DNA of 64,000 nt from Anaerolineae bacterium (GCA_023382655.1 JAHDWK010000003.1:466769-530768); one strand, 5' to 3'; shown: positions 33,882 through 42,552, counted from the first letter of the stretch. Notes: generated by a model from the sequence alone, not told the origin. Numbers and translations: made by a program.

Positions 33882-36131
33882 ATGTCCTCAAGACCAGACC
33901 TGACAGGTTTCCCAAAACCTGTCAGGTCTTTCGCCACTCGTTTGTTCAAGCAGGAGGCAACGGCCGTACCCGATTCCCCGGCCACCGCCTCCTGGTCTAC
34001 TCGCCTGCTCCTCTTTTTGTTGATTGGTGATCTCCTTTTCGTCATCGTCCACCTCGTCCTGGTATTCACCCCCTTACCCGCCAGCAATGCCTTTTACCTG
34101 GATGTGGATGGGGGGTATGCCGAATGGTTCCAATATCTGAAGTTGGTTGGCATTGTCTGGCTGCTGGCGACCCTGGTCAGGGGTCAACGACAGCCGCTCT
34201 ATGTTGTCTGGCTGGCGCTATTTGCCTTTTTGTTGCTGGATGATGCCCTGCGCATCCACGAGACGGTTGGTTTATGGCTGGCAAATGTCATTGGCCCGCC
34301 GCCACTTATGGGCTTGCGCCCGCGCGACCTGGGGGAACTGCTCTTTGCTGGGCTGGTAGCCCTTTTTTTATTGACGGCGTTGGTGGTGGCTTATCAGCGC
34401 AGCGACGGCCATGCCCGCCGCTTTGCCCAATCCCTCATCCTGGCGCTGCTGGCCCTGGGTTTTGTGGGGGTGGGCCTGGACATGCTGGAACAAATGGTGA
34501 CGGCCTGGCCCACGCTGCATGAGTTGTTGGTCGCGCTGGAGGATGGCGGCGAACTGATTGTCGTCAGCGTGATCGTCTGGCTGGTGTACCGGCAGACGGA
34601 AGAGGTAAATGGGTGGACGGCCGTGCAGGTGCGGGCCGGGGTGCAGACGATGGCTACCGGGCTGGCGCTGTTGGCGGTGTGTACGGCCGTGTTCATTTAC
34701 CTGCAATATGCCACGCCCGCTCTGGTGGGCAACGATGGTTACTACCACGCCAAAATGGGCCTGCTGGTGCGCCAGCAAGGGCTGACGCCCACGCCGCCCC
34801 AACTGCCCCTGACCATCCTCAACGAAGCTGAATTTTACAACCATCACCTGCTGTACCATCTGTATCTGGCGCTGTTCGCTCAGACCGACCCGGCACTGGA
34901 TGGCGGTCTGGTGTTGACGCAGCAGGTGAAGGCCGCCACTGCTATCCTGGCAGCGCTGCCTTTCCTGGCGATCTGGTGGCTGCTGCGTGGGCAGGGGGTA
35001 CGCGCAGCCGTGCTGTGGACGTTGGCGCTTTTTGCCTTGTCCAGCGCCTTTCTCTACCGGCTGAGCATGACCCGCGCCCAATCGGCGTCGCTGCTGGTGT
35101 TGGTTTTGGCCCTGCACTGGTTGTTTCAGGGCAAGTACCGCTGGCTGCTGCTGTTGGGCGCGCTGTATGTCTGGTTGTACGACGCTTTCCCACTGCTGCT
35201 GGTCATCAGTGGCCTTTATTTTGTCGCCCTCTTTGTGACTGAACGGCGTCTGGTTTGGCCGGTTTTGGTTTATCCGGCACTGGGCATTGGGATCGGCCTT
35301 ATTGCCAATCCCTATTTCCCGCAAAACCTGATCTTTATCGGTCGGCACTTGCTGCCTAAACTATGGGACGCTGCCGACATTCCGGTGGGTAATGAGTGGT
35401 ATCCGTATGATACCTGGGTGCTACTAGAGAATGCGGGGCTGGCGTTGGGGTTGTTCTTGTTAACGCTGTTGCTGCTGAACTGGCACGGCCGTCGCCTGGA
35501 CGCCCGCACGTTGACTCTCTTTTTGCTCGCCACCCTTTTTGGCCTGATGCTCTTTCGCGCCCGCCGTTTTGTGGAATACTTCCCGGCCTTTGTGTTGTTA
35601 TTTGCCGCCGTCAGCCTGTCGCCGCTGGAGGGGGAGTGGATGCCGGCACGGCCGTTTCGCCGTTACGTGGTAGGGGCGGGATTAGCTCTTTTGCTGTTGC
35701 TCCCGGCCGTTTACACCGTGCGTACCGGACGCGCTGCTGTCGCCGGTTCTGCGCCTGCCGACCGCTACGCTGCCGCCGCGCTCTGGCTCAAGGCGTACAG
35801 CCCACCGGGCAGCATGGTCTTTCAAACGGACTGGGATGATTTCACCCGTCTCTTTTTTTATAACAGCGAGAATGTGTACACCGTCGGTCTGGACCCCACT
35901 TATCTGTCCTTGCAGGACATGGACTTGTATACCCAATGGGTGCAGATCACCCGTGGTGAGATACCACAACCCAGCACCACCATTCACGAAAGATTTAATA
36001 ATGCCGCCTACGTCTTCTCTGACCTGAACCACGACGCTTTTTTGCGCGAAGCGGCCAAAGACCCTGGTTTACAAGAACTATACCGGGATGACTATGCTGT
36101 CATTTTCGCCGTGCAACCAATAAACAGGTAA
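33882..36131 (+). CDS. Multi-TM protein resembling a GT-C type glycosyltransferase
   Basis: About 749 residues with roughly 14 or more hydrophobic segments and a soluble C-terminal part. The layout (large TM core, an acidic pair LVGNDGYYHAKMGLL, and a luminal end with FSDLNHDAFLREAA) is like oligosaccharyl or mannosyl transferases and their relatives, but no defining motif was found. The ATG at 33882 is two bases after the previous stop. Codons for residues 5-16 come from a hairpin repeat (33896-33929), so the true start may be the TTG at 33941. Function open. Confidence 0.6.
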   Translation: MSSRPDLTGFPKPVRSFATRLFKQEATAVPDSPATASWSTRLLLFLLIGDLLFVIVHLVLVFTPLPASNAFYLDVDGGYAEWFQYLKLVGIVWLLATLVRGQRQPLYVVWLALFAFLLLDDALRIHETVGLWLANVIGPPPLMGLRPRDLGELLFAGLVALFLLTALVVAYQRSDGHARRFAQSLILALLALGFVGVGLDMLEQMVTAWPTLHELLVALEDGGELIVVSVIVWLVYRQTEEVNGWTAVQVRAGVQTMATGLALLAVCTAVFIYLQYATPALVGNDGYYHAKMGLLVRQQGLTPTPPQLPLTILNEAEFYNHHLLYHLYLALFAQTDPALDGGLVLTQQVKAATAILAALPFLAIWWLLRGQGVRAAVLWTLALFALSSAFLYRLSMTRAQSASLLVLVLALHWLFQGKYRWLLLLGALYVWLYDAFPLLLVISGLYFVALFVTERRLVWPVLVYPALGIGIGLIANPYFPQNLIFIGRHLLPKLWDAADIPVGNEWYPYDTWVLLENAGLALGLFLLTLLLLNWHGRRLDARTLTLFLLATLFGLMLFRARRFVEYFPAFVLLFAAVSLSPLEGEWMPARPFRRYVVGAGLALLLLLPAVYTVRTGRAAVAGSAPADRYAAAALWLKAYSPPGSMVFQTDWDDFTRLFFYNSENVYTVGLDPTYLSLQDMDLYTQWVQITRGEIPQPSTTIHERFNNAAYVFSDLNHDAFLREAAKDPGLQELYRDDYAVIFAVQPINR
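33896..33929. repeat. AGACCTGACAGGTTT hairpin
   Basis: A perfect 15-bp stem with a four-base loop (CCCA), located at the start of the 749-residue frame. It looks like an inserted mobile hairpin repeat. If the ATG at 33882 is used, the repeat encodes PDLTGFPKPVRS. Confidence 0.8.
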
Positions 36132-36164
36132 CTGCTAATGGAGACTCCCTCCATTAGCAGTTAC
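36128..36164. terminator. Hairpin between convergent genes
   Basis: A perfect 16-bp stem (GTAACTGCTAATGGAG and its complement) with loop ACTCC. It contains the stop codon of the GT-C-like gene and sits 15 bp before the arsM stop on the other strand. It probably ends transcription from both sides, although T-runs are short. Confidence 0.65.
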
Positions 36165-36178
36165 CAAACGGGGCGATG

Positions 36179-36997
36179 TCAGGGTTTGACGGCCGTGATC
36201 CGGGCACTGAAAATGCGGGCTGACCCTTCATCACGGGGCACGCTGGCCAGTTCAACATCCGGGTGCGCTTTATCCCGAATAGAAATCTGGCTGAAACCGG
36301 CCGCCAGCATCCAGGCCGTATAATCGGCTACATCTTCCGCGCCGGTGATGCAGCCGGCCCAACGCGACATGTCGGCGCGCTCTTCCGGTGTAAAACTACC
36401 TTGTGTGACCATATCGGAGACAGCCACCCGGCCGCCGGGTTTAAGGACGCGGAATGCTTCCCGGAAGACGGCCGTTTTGTCCGGGCTGAGATTGATGACG
36501 CAGTTAGACAAAATCACATCTACGCTGTCGGTTGCCACCGGCAGGGCTTCAATGTGCCCATAACGAAATTCCACATTGTCCGCGCCAACCTTCTCCTTGT
36601 TGCGGTTGGCCTTGGCCAACATCGCTTCCGTCATATCCACGCCAATCACATGCCCGGTTGGCCCCACCCGCTGCGCCGCCAGGAAACAGTCAATACCGCC
36701 ACCGGAGCCTAAATCCAGCACCGTTTGCCCCGGCTGCAATTCAGCAATGGTTATCGGATCGCCACAGCCTAAGGACATGCCGGTGACATCGGCAGGCAGA
36801 TTGCTAACATCCACGTCGTAGAACTCGGTACCACAGTAGCCGTCGCTGACAGTATCACCGCAGCAGCCATCGCTGACGGAATCACCGCAGCAGCCACTCT
36901 GATTGGCCGGGCTTAACTCCACTTTGAATTCGCTGGCGAGACGGCCGTAGCGTGCCTTCACCTCTTCATGTATCTGTTCGGGTGTTAAAGTTGTCAT
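36179..36997 (-). CDS. arsM: Arsenite S-adenosylmethionine methyltransferase
   Basis: A 272-residue ArsM. SAM motif I is [15 protein letters not shown] and is preceded by SLGCGDP, whose Cys is a family arsenic ligand. [11 protein letters not shown] and WAGCITGA supply the other conserved Cys residues. It methylates As(III) to volatile or less retained species. An unusual feature is an N-terminal insert with three copies of [13 protein letters not shown] repeats (residues about 38-58) rich in Cys. ATG 36997 has GGAGG five bases upstream, so the longer start at 37009 is rejected. It follows arsR on the same strand, and an ArsR-type box overlaps its leader. Confidence 0.9.
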   Translation of the reverse strand: MTTLTPEQIHEEVKARYGRLASEFKVELSPANQSGCCGDSVSDGCCGDTVSDGYCGTEFYDVDVSNLPADVTGMSLGCGDPITIAELQPGQTVLDLGSGGGIDCFLAAQRVGPTGHVIGVDMTEAMLAKANRNKEKVGADNVEFRYGHIEALPVATDSVDVILSNCVINLSPDKTAVFREAFRVLKPGGRVAVSDMVTQGSFTPEERADMSRWAGCITGAEDVADYTAWMLAAGFSQISIRDKAHPDVELASVPRDEGSARIFSARITAVKP

Positions 36998-37006
36998 GTA
37001 AACCTC

Positions 37007-37026
37007 CATATCGAATTATTTATATG
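37007..37026. promoter_or_regulatory. ArsR-type operator before arsM
   Basis: CATATCGAATTATTTATATG has CATAT/ATATG arms around an AT-rich centre. The same CATATCGA...TATATG pattern precedes arsR at 37378-37399. Confidence 0.65.
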
Positions 37027-37079
37027 TGTCTATGTGTTTGTTAAAAAAAGAGAGCCAAAACCACCGCCGGCAGCAGCCT

Positions 37080-37370
37080 TTACTCTCCTATTTCTACATG
37101 TACCTCAGGCGCAAACACCTGCATAATGTTGCCACAGCACAAGGCTACCGCTCCCTGATTCAACGAATAAAAAACCTGCTTACCTTCACGACGTACATGC
37201 ACCAATCCGGCATCCCGCAAGATACTCAAATGATGGGATACTGTGGGCTGGGAAAGTGTGCCCATCTGTTCCACCACATCCGTCACGCACAACCATTGGC
37301 AGCACAACAGCCGCATAATAGTTTGCCGTGTCTCATCCGCAATTGCTTTACCAAATGTTACTGAATTCAT
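37080..37370 (-). CDS. arsR: ArsR/SmtB-family metalloregulator
   Basis: A 96-residue winged-helix repressor. The recognition region reads TLSQPTVSHHLSILRDAGLVHVRREGKQVFYSL. Cys residues in LLCCQWLCVTDV (on the DNA-binding helix pair) and the C-terminal ALCCGNIMQ could bind As(III). This differs from the E. coli CVC pattern, so the site may be of another ArsR subtype. It precedes arsM on the same strand and has its own operator. Confidence 0.88.
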   Translation of the reverse strand: MNSVTFGKAIADETRQTIMRLLCCQWLCVTDVVEQMGTLSQPTVSHHLSILRDAGLVHVRREGKQVFYSLNQGAVALCCGNIMQVFAPEVHVEIGE

Positions 37371-37377
37371 AACCGCT

Positions 37378-37399
37378 CATATCGAAGACTATCTATATG
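37378..37399. promoter_or_regulatory. ArsR-type operator before arsR
   Basis: A site starting CATATCGA and ending TATATG (22 bp), eight bases upstream of the arsR start. It matches the box at 37007-37026 in both arms, supporting autoregulation released by arsenite. Confidence 0.65.
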
Positions 37400-37441
37400 T
37401 TGCTGATTATACAGGCACATTACCTTCTGTCAAGGATCTGT

Positions 37442-37470
37442 TTGACGCTGCTTTGACCGTGTGCTATTAT
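37442..37470 (+). promoter_or_regulatory. Housekeeping promoter of the infC operon
   Basis: TTGACG (37442-37447) and TATTAT (37465-37470) are 17 bp apart. Transcription would begin near 37477 and give a leader of about 75 bases to the AUU start. The leader has a small hairpin CCGGTC-ataa-GACCGG (37484-37499), possibly part of an autoregulatory site. Confidence 0.75.
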
Positions 37471-37549
37471 CTTCTGCGCGGCGCCGGTCATAAGACCGGG
37501 CTGTTTGTTTATGGTTTATAGAAATTTACATTAAAACGGAGAATAGAAT

Positions 37550-38101
37550 ATTCGGAAGCGACGAAGTAAAACAGCGTATAAAACAACCTCAAGCACCGAT
37601 TACCGGGTGAACCGAGAGATTCGGGTACGTGACGTACGTCTTATTGATCACAACGGTGAAAATCATGGGGTTGTGCCTATTGCCAAAGCCAGGCAGTTAG
37701 CGGAAGAAGCAGAACTTGATCTGGTTGAAGTAGCGCCTAATGCCGATCCACCTGTTTGTCGTATCATGGATTTTGGCAAGTTTGCCTACGAAAAGACCAA
37801 AAAGGAACGAGAGGCGCACAAGCACCAAAAGCAGATCGAGATCAAGACCATTCGCCTGACGCCACGTACATCTGGTTTTCATAAGGATGTGCATGTGCAG
37901 CGGGCCAAACAATGGCTAGGTGAAGGCAAGAAAGTTAAATTCCAGGTTCGGTTTAAGGGGCGTGAGATTACACATCCAGAGTTGGGTCAACAAACGCTGG
38001 ATGAGATTGCCAAAGATTTGAGTGAGATGGCGACCATCGAACAGGAACCAAAACTGGAAGGATGGTCTATGACGCTGCTAATGACGCCCAGTAATTTGTA
38101 G
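37550..38101 (+). CDS. infC: Translation initiation factor IF-3, probable AUU start
   Basis: IF-3 keeps free 30S subunits apart and proofreads the start codon. From GTG 37607 the product is 164 residues (NREIRVRDVRLIDHNGEN..., DFGKFAYEKTKKE, KTIRLTPRTSGFHKDVHV). The frame is open upstream to an ATT at 37550, which has GGAGA seven bases before it. GTG 37607 has no Shine-Dalgarno. The extra 19 residues (basic, ending TDYRVN) are usual for IF-3. AUU is the known autoregulatory start of E. coli infC, so the 183-residue form is preferred. First gene of infC-rpmI-rplT. Confidence 0.9.
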   Translation: MRKRRSKTAYKTTSSTDYRVNREIRVRDVRLIDHNGENHGVVPIAKARQLAEEAELDLVEVAPNADPPVCRIMDFGKFAYEKTKKEREAHKHQKQIEIKTIRLTPRTSGFHKDVHVQRAKQWLGEGKKVKFQVRFKGREITHPELGQQTLDEIAKDLSEMATIEQEPKLEGWSMTLLMTPSNL

Positions 38102-38134
38102 GGTTTTGTGACCACACAGTTGTGTTGTGTATCC

Positions 38135-38155
38135 GCCCCCATTGGGGGCTTTTTT
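38135..38155 (+). terminator. Intrinsic terminator or attenuator between infC and rpmI
   Basis: GCCCCC-att-GGGGGC followed directly by six T. It stands inside the operon, 17 bp before the rpmI ATG. It probably reduces or regulates read-through into the ribosomal protein genes, as in L20-controlled leaders. Confidence 0.85.
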
Positions 38156-38171
38156 ATGAGGGTGAAATAAA

Positions 38172-38423
38172 ATGGCTAAACAAAAAGTGAAAAAGTACAA
38201 ACTGAAGACATACAAAGCGGCGGCTAAACGTTTTCGGGCAACCGGGAGCGGCGAAATCGTGCGCACAAAGGGTGGCAAAAGCCATTTGCGCCGGCGCAAG
38301 TCCAAGCGCGTCAAACGACAGTTTGACAAGATGCTAGTCGTTGAAAATAAAGGCGAGAAGAAGCGTATTAAGCGGCTGCTGCCTTATATGCGACAGTACA
38401 AAGCTAATCCGCCGGCCGGATAA
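38172..38423 (+). CDS. rpmI: 50S ribosomal protein L35
   Basis: An 83-residue basic protein, slightly longer than the usual 64-66. It has the family core KLKTYKAAAKRFRATGSGEIVRTK (cited as landmark), SHLRRRKSKRVKR and a C-terminal LLPYMRQYK. Part of the large subunit. Coded between infC and rplT in the universal order. GAGGG precedes the ATG. Confidence 0.95.
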   Translation: MAKQKVKKYKLKTYKAAAKRFRATGSGEIVRTKGGKSHLRRRKSKRVKRQFDKMLVVENKGEKKRIKRLLPYMRQYKANPPAG

Positions 38424-38530
38424 TTTTATTGGTGTTTGTTTATCGCTGCCTGGCCTCGGTTTTACCGTAACGATAATCGAGTACGGAAAGGCTTGAGCGC
38501 CAGCGCCACCTAAATGCGAGGTAAAAAAGC

Positions 38531-38887
38531 ATGAGAGTAAAAGGTGGGTTTACAACCCAACGTCGTCATAAGAAAATTTTGCGTATGACCAAAGGCCAAT
38601 GGGGGACGCGGAGTAAATTGTTCCGCCGCGCCAACGAGGCCATGATGAAATCATACTGGTATGCGTACCGGGATCGGCGGGTGCGCCGCCGGGAGTTCCG
38701 GCGGTTGTGGATTGCCCGCATCAATGCCGCTTCCCGGATGCATGGCCTGAGCTACAGCCGTTTTATGCATGGATTGAAGCTGGCAAATGTGCAGTTAGAC
38801 CGGAAGGCGTTGGCTTATCTGGCGGTGACGGATGAGCAGGCATTCACGGCCGTTGTCCACAAAGCTAAAGAAGCCCTGGCCGTCTAG
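38531..38887 (+). CDS. rplT: 50S ribosomal protein L20
   Basis: A 118-residue protein, normal L20 length: [19 protein letters not shown], a long basic helix, [27 protein letters not shown]. It organises 23S rRNA early in assembly and is a translational repressor of this operon in several bacteria. One in-frame ACGGCCGT octamer near the end gives Thr-Ala-Val. Confidence 0.95.
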   Translation: MRVKGGFTTQRRHKKILRMTKGQWGTRSKLFRRANEAMMKSYWYAYRDRRVRRREFRRLWIARINAASRMHGLSYSRFMHGLKLANVQLDRKALAYLAVTDEQAFTAVVHKAKEALAV

Positions 38888-38918
38888 TTTCCATTCCAAC
38901 CAACCCTCAACAACCGAA

Positions 38919-38949
38919 ACGCCACTCCTGTATCAGGAGTGGCGTTTTT
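38919..38949 (+). terminator. Intrinsic terminator after rplT
   Basis: A perfect 12-bp stem ACGCCACTCCTG-tat-CAGGAGTGGCGT followed by a T-run. It closes the infC operon. Confidence 0.9.
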
Positions 38950-38977
38950 GTTTACGCCGTTTTCGTTTTTTCCGAAC

Positions 38978-39033
38978 ATAACCCCCAACATAACTTTGGT
39001 TAGAGGACGGCCGTACCCCCCGTCCTTTATTCT
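38978..39033 (+). promoter_or_regulatory. Shared promoter module C
   Basis: ATAAC at 38978 and 38990 (12 bp apart), the palindrome TAACTTTGGTTA (38991-39002), GAGG, ACGGCCGT, and TATTCT at 39028-39033, 37 bp after the second TAAC. It lies about 100 bp before the membrane protein gene at 39136. Confidence 0.65.
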
Positions 39034-39135
39034 CCCCTTAGCAACCTGGGCGACAGGTGTGTGTGGGTGGTTTATACGGCCGTTTCGCTGGCTCAAGACC
39101 ACCCCAAAACAAATGATTCAATTGGAGAGTTTACC

Positions 39136-40026
39136 ATGACCATCAAACGCATTTTTATCAACCTGGGGAAATTACTCGTGTGTGTGGCGGCCTATTATGT
39201 GGGCATTGTACTCGGCGGACTGTTAACGGCCGTTCTCCAATTACAACCACCCGCGATGCCGGAAGGCATGGATGCCTCCGCCGCCGGTTTACTGATGATG
39301 GTGCAAAGCCCGCTGATGGCCCTGGTGTTAATCGGGCTTGCGCGTCACATTGCCGGAACTTTCTGGATGCGCGCGCTCATGCTGGCCTCGTTCGCCTGGA
39401 TTACCAATTCGCTGAACAATCAAATTGAGGCTTCCTTTTTCGGCGAGATGGCTTCGGGTTTTTGGTTCACCATCATTTTCTTTCTGGTGCCAACGCTCCT
39501 GGTAGCTACGGCCGTGGCCTGGCTCTTTCCGCCCATCTCCAACAAAAACAGCTTTGCTGCTGCCGCAAAATCATTTTTTAGCCGCTATCCCACCTCTGGC
39601 TGGATTTGGCGCTTAAGCCTGGGCGCGGTCCTCTTTATGCCCATTTATTACTTCTTCGGACTGCTCGTGATTCCCTTTACGGCCGATTATTACCGCCAGG
39701 GTTTATATGGTCTCCAGGTGCCACCCTTGAATCAGTTATTGCTGATCATGTTTGTCCGCAGCGTTTTCTACTTCCTGGCCTGTTTGCCGATTCTCATGGC
39801 CTGGCAAGGCTCCAGGCGAAACCTGATTATATATTTAGGCGTGGCTTTGTTCTATTTTGTCGGTTTTCAACCCCTTTCGATTGCCACCTGGATGCCCTGG
39901 AGTCTGCGTCTGCCACACCTGCTCGAAATCTTGGCAGACGAGTTTGTCTATGCCTGGGCGCTGGTCATGCTTGTTGGCGTTGAAAAACAACCACAACTTG
40001 AAGCATCGCCTGCACCTTCTTTCTGA
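39136..40026 (+). CDS. Multi-TM membrane protein, paralogue of the one at 12241
   Basis: A 296-residue protein with about eight hydrophobic segments. ATG 39136 follows GGAGAG; the upstream in-frame extension would overlap the promoter region. The segment WIWRLSLGAVLFMPIYYFFG, then DYYRQGLYGLQVPP and a late pair of helices, follows the plan of the protein at 12241. Both are behind the same promoter module, so they are likely regulated together. No catalytic motif. Confidence 0.72.
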   Translation: MTIKRIFINLGKLLVCVAAYYVGIVLGGLLTAVLQLQPPAMPEGMDASAAGLLMMVQSPLMALVLIGLARHIAGTFWMRALMLASFAWITNSLNNQIEASFFGEMASGFWFTIIFFLVPTLLVATAVAWLFPPISNKNSFAAAAKSFFSRYPTSGWIWRLSLGAVLFMPIYYFFGLLVIPFTADYYRQGLYGLQVPPLNQLLLIMFVRSVFYFLACLPILMAWQGSRRNLIIYLGVALFYFVGFQPLSIATWMPWSLRLPHLLEILADEFVYAWALVMLVGVEKQPQLEASPAPSF

Positions 40027-40047
40027 GCTTTGACAATGGAACCAATA

Positions 40048-40860
40048 ATGAAAATTTTCTTGAGCATCCTGATTGTACTACTTGTGTTTGCGGCCATCGG
40101 TTGGTTAGGGCTGCGCATGAAACCCAAACCGTTTGCTTCCTATCCTGAGCAGACGCCGGAACTGCAAACCATCCCCCTGCCGGACGATTTGCCCGCGCCG
40201 GTGGCCCGGTATTATCGCCAGTTGTATGGCGACGAAATTCCAGTGATTACCTCGGCGGTGGTCAGCGGCCGGGCGCAGATAGCCCCCTTTGGCTTCAATC
40301 TGCCTGCCCGCTTCCGCTTCACCCATGAAGCCGGGCAGGGCTACCGCCACTACATCGAGGCCACCTGGTTTGGCCTCCCCGTGATGAAAGTGAACGAGTG
40401 GTATCTGGATGGACACGGCCGTCTCGAACTCCCCATCGGCACCGTCGAAGGCCCCAAAACCGACCAGGGCGCCAACCTGGGGCTGTGGGCCGAGTCGGCC
40501 AATCTGCCCGCCATCTGGCTCACCGACCCGCGTGTGCGTTGGGAAGCGGTGGATGACGAGACGGCGCTGCTGATTGTGCCCTTTGGTGAGGGGGAAGAGC
40601 AGTTTGTGGTGCGCTTTGACCCGCAAACCGGCCACCTGCGCACGTTGGAAGCCATGCGCTACCGGGACGAGGCTGGCGACAAAATCCTCTGGCTGGCCGA
40701 AACCCTGCCCAGCGACACCATCGAAGCGGCAGGCGCGGCCCTGGAAACGGTGGGCGCGGCCACCTGGCAGGACCAGGGCAAACCCTGGGCCACCTTCACC
40801 ACCGAAGAGATCGTCTACAACGTGGATGTGACAGAGTACATTCGCGCCAGAGGGGAATAG
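40048..40860 (+). CDS. DUF6544-like membrane-anchored protein
   Basis: About 270 residues. One N-terminal membrane helix ([22 protein letters not shown]) is followed by a beta-rich soluble part with landmarks [60 protein letters not shown] and the end [10 protein letters not shown] recognise this as the DUF6544 pattern; its function is not known. ATG 40048 is preferred (GGA upstream) over 40036. It follows the membrane protein by 21 bp, so it is probably co-transcribed under module C. Confidence 0.65.
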   Translation: MKIFLSILIVLLVFAAIGWLGLRMKPKPFASYPEQTPELQTIPLPDDLPAPVARYYRQLYGDEIPVITSAVVSGRAQIAPFGFNLPARFRFTHEAGQGYRHYIEATWFGLPVMKVNEWYLDGHGRLELPIGTVEGPKTDQGANLGLWAESANLPAIWLTDPRVRWEAVDDETALLIVPFGEGEEQFVVRFDPQTGHLRTLEAMRYRDEAGDKILWLAETLPSDTIEAAGAALETVGAATWQDQGKPWATFTTEEIVYNVDVTEYIRARGE

Positions 40861-40861
40861 G

Positions 40862-40905
40862 GGTTGCAAGTTGCAAGTATTTCACCTGCAACCTGCCACT
40901 TGCAA
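40862..40905. repeat. Interleaved inverted repeats with pseudoknot topology
   Basis: GGTTGCA (40862-40868) pairs with TGCAACC (40887-40893), while TTGCAAGT (40871-40878) pairs with ACTTGCAA (40898-40905). The arms interleave as in an H-type pseudoknot. It sits 15 bp before the Shine-Dalgarno of the next gene. Confidence 0.55.
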
Positions 40906-40934
40906 TATGCCACCCTCATCAAAGGAGATTGAAA

Positions 40935-42491
40935 ATGGGAAACCTGGTTTTGGAAAAAGATGAAAATACGACGCAACGGCCGTTGGCCTACCTATGGCAG
41001 CACCGTTGGTTTGGTCTGGTTGTCACAATCGCCATAGCTGCATTGCTCGGTGTGCTTACAGCGCTAACCATGCCACGCGGCCCGGCAACGGCCGTGCAAG
41101 CGCTTATCGTCATGGTCAGCAGTCTGGCTGTTGGTCTGCTGGCCGGGCTGCTCATGCGCAGCCGCTGGGCGATGCTGCTGGCCCCAATCGCGTACATCAT
41201 CGCTGTAGAATTGACCCGACTGGATGCTGTCGGTCCCACAGTGGATGCCATTCGTTTCGATAATACCTTCAGCATTCTGGCCCTCATTTTGGGGCGCGGT
41301 TTTCATGGGCTGGTGGGGCTGCTGCCCATGATTTTGGGCGTGGAAATGGGTGTTTTAACGGCCCAACACCTGGATGGCCGCGCGTCTTCCCGTAGTCGGG
41401 GGAGAAGGGTGGCGCGGTGGCTGCCAACGGCCGTGCTCACGATTCTTGTCCTGACCTTAGCCCTCCTCATCCTCCAGCCCGCCAGCACCCCGCCCATCCT
41501 CGGCGCGGACGGCGAACCGCTGCCCGGCAGCATCGCCGAACTGACCACCATTGACGTGGACGGCAGCCAGCAGGCCTTGATGATTCGCGGTTACGATGTG
41601 AACAAACCCATCCTGCTTTACCTGAGCGGTGGGCCGGGTCAGAGCAGCCTGCCCTGGCCGCGCGTCCTGTTTGATGATCTGTCGCGGAATTTCATCCTCG
41701 TCGGTTGGGATCAACGGGGCACGGGCAAATCCTACGCCGCTCTCGACCCGACTGAAAGCCTGACGCTCGATCAGACCGTCGCCGACACCGTTGCCGTGAC
41801 CAACTATCTGCGCGAACGTTTCGACGAGGAAAAAATCTACCTGCTCGGCGAATCGTGGGGCACGACGCTGGCGGTGCTGGCGGCACAGCAGCGGCCCGAT
41901 CTGTACCACGCCATCATCGGCAGCGGCCAGATGGTCAGCCAGAGCGAAACCGACCGATTACTTTATGAAGATGTGCTGGAATATGCCGCCAGCACAGGGG
42001 ATGAAGAGCTGGTCGCCCAGATGCGCGCCTTTGGCGAGCCGCCCTACGCCGATCTTTATGGTTACGCCTTTGTCATGGCGCAGTACGAAAAGCTGTACAA
42101 ACCGTACACACCGCCACAGGCGTTTCTGGAAAAAGGACGGGCGGCCAATTTGGGGCCGTGGAATGTCTTGGGCAGTGAATACAACTTTGTGGAAAAGGTG
42201 AACGTGTTTCGCGGTTTTCTGGACACGGCCTTCATCCTCTATCCGCAGTTGCAGGGACTCGACTTTCGGCAGGATGTGCCCCGTCTGGACGTTCCGCTCT
42301 ATGTGCTGGATGGCGCGGCCGAACTGGATGCCCGCCGTGATTTGGCGCTGGAATGGTTTGAGCAGGTAGACGCGCCCATCAAGCGTATCTTCACCTTTAA
42401 AAACGCCGCCCATGCACCCGCGTTTGAGCACTTTGAGGCCTTCACCGACATCATGACCGAAACCGTACTGCCGGAGACGTATACGGAATAG
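40935..42491 (+). CDS. Membrane-anchored proline-iminopeptidase-like hydrolase
   Basis: A 518-residue alpha/beta hydrolase with five or so N-terminal membrane segments (residues 20-185). The catalytic part has LSGGPGQSS (oxyanion hole), GWDQRGTGKSYA and the nucleophile elbow GESWGTTLAV. The catalytic His is probably in FKNAAHAPAFEH. The HGGPG/GESWGG-type pattern fits proline iminopeptidase and related exopeptidases. ATG 40935 is chosen after AAGGAG; TTG 40929 is less likely. It may process a peptide in the membrane cluster around it. Confidence 0.82.
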   Translation: MGNLVLEKDENTTQRPLAYLWQHRWFGLVVTIAIAALLGVLTALTMPRGPATAVQALIVMVSSLAVGLLAGLLMRSRWAMLLAPIAYIIAVELTRLDAVGPTVDAIRFDNTFSILALILGRGFHGLVGLLPMILGVEMGVLTAQHLDGRASSRSRGRRVARWLPTAVLTILVLTLALLILQPASTPPILGADGEPLPGSIAELTTIDVDGSQQALMIRGYDVNKPILLYLSGGPGQSSLPWPRVLFDDLSRNFILVGWDQRGTGKSYAALDPTESLTLDQTVADTVAVTNYLRERFDEEKIYLLGESWGTTLAVLAAQQRPDLYHAIIGSGQMVSQSETDRLLYEDVLEYAASTGDEELVAQMRAFGEPPYADLYGYAFVMAQYEKLYKPYTPPQAFLEKGRAANLGPWNVLGSEYNFVEKVNVFRGFLDTAFILYPQLQGLDFRQDVPRLDVPLYVLDGAAELDARRDLALEWFEQVDAPIKRIFTFKNAAHAPAFEHFEAFTDIMTETVLPETYTE

Positions 42492-42506
42492 ATAAATGAC
42501 CGTTGG

Positions 42507-42533
42507 TAACACGATTTGGCAAATCGTGCTACA
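42507..42533. repeat. CGATTT-family hairpin
   Basis: GTAaCACGATTTG-g-CAAATCGTGcTAC, a 27-bp hairpin just before the Shine-Dalgarno of the CPBP gene at 42553. Confidence 0.75.
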
Positions 42534-42552
42534 GCATCAAAGGAGAATTCTA

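Noticed and set aside
34368..35348. Minus-strand frame of 326 codons
   Set aside because: Gln-rich shadow of the GT-C-like membrane protein.
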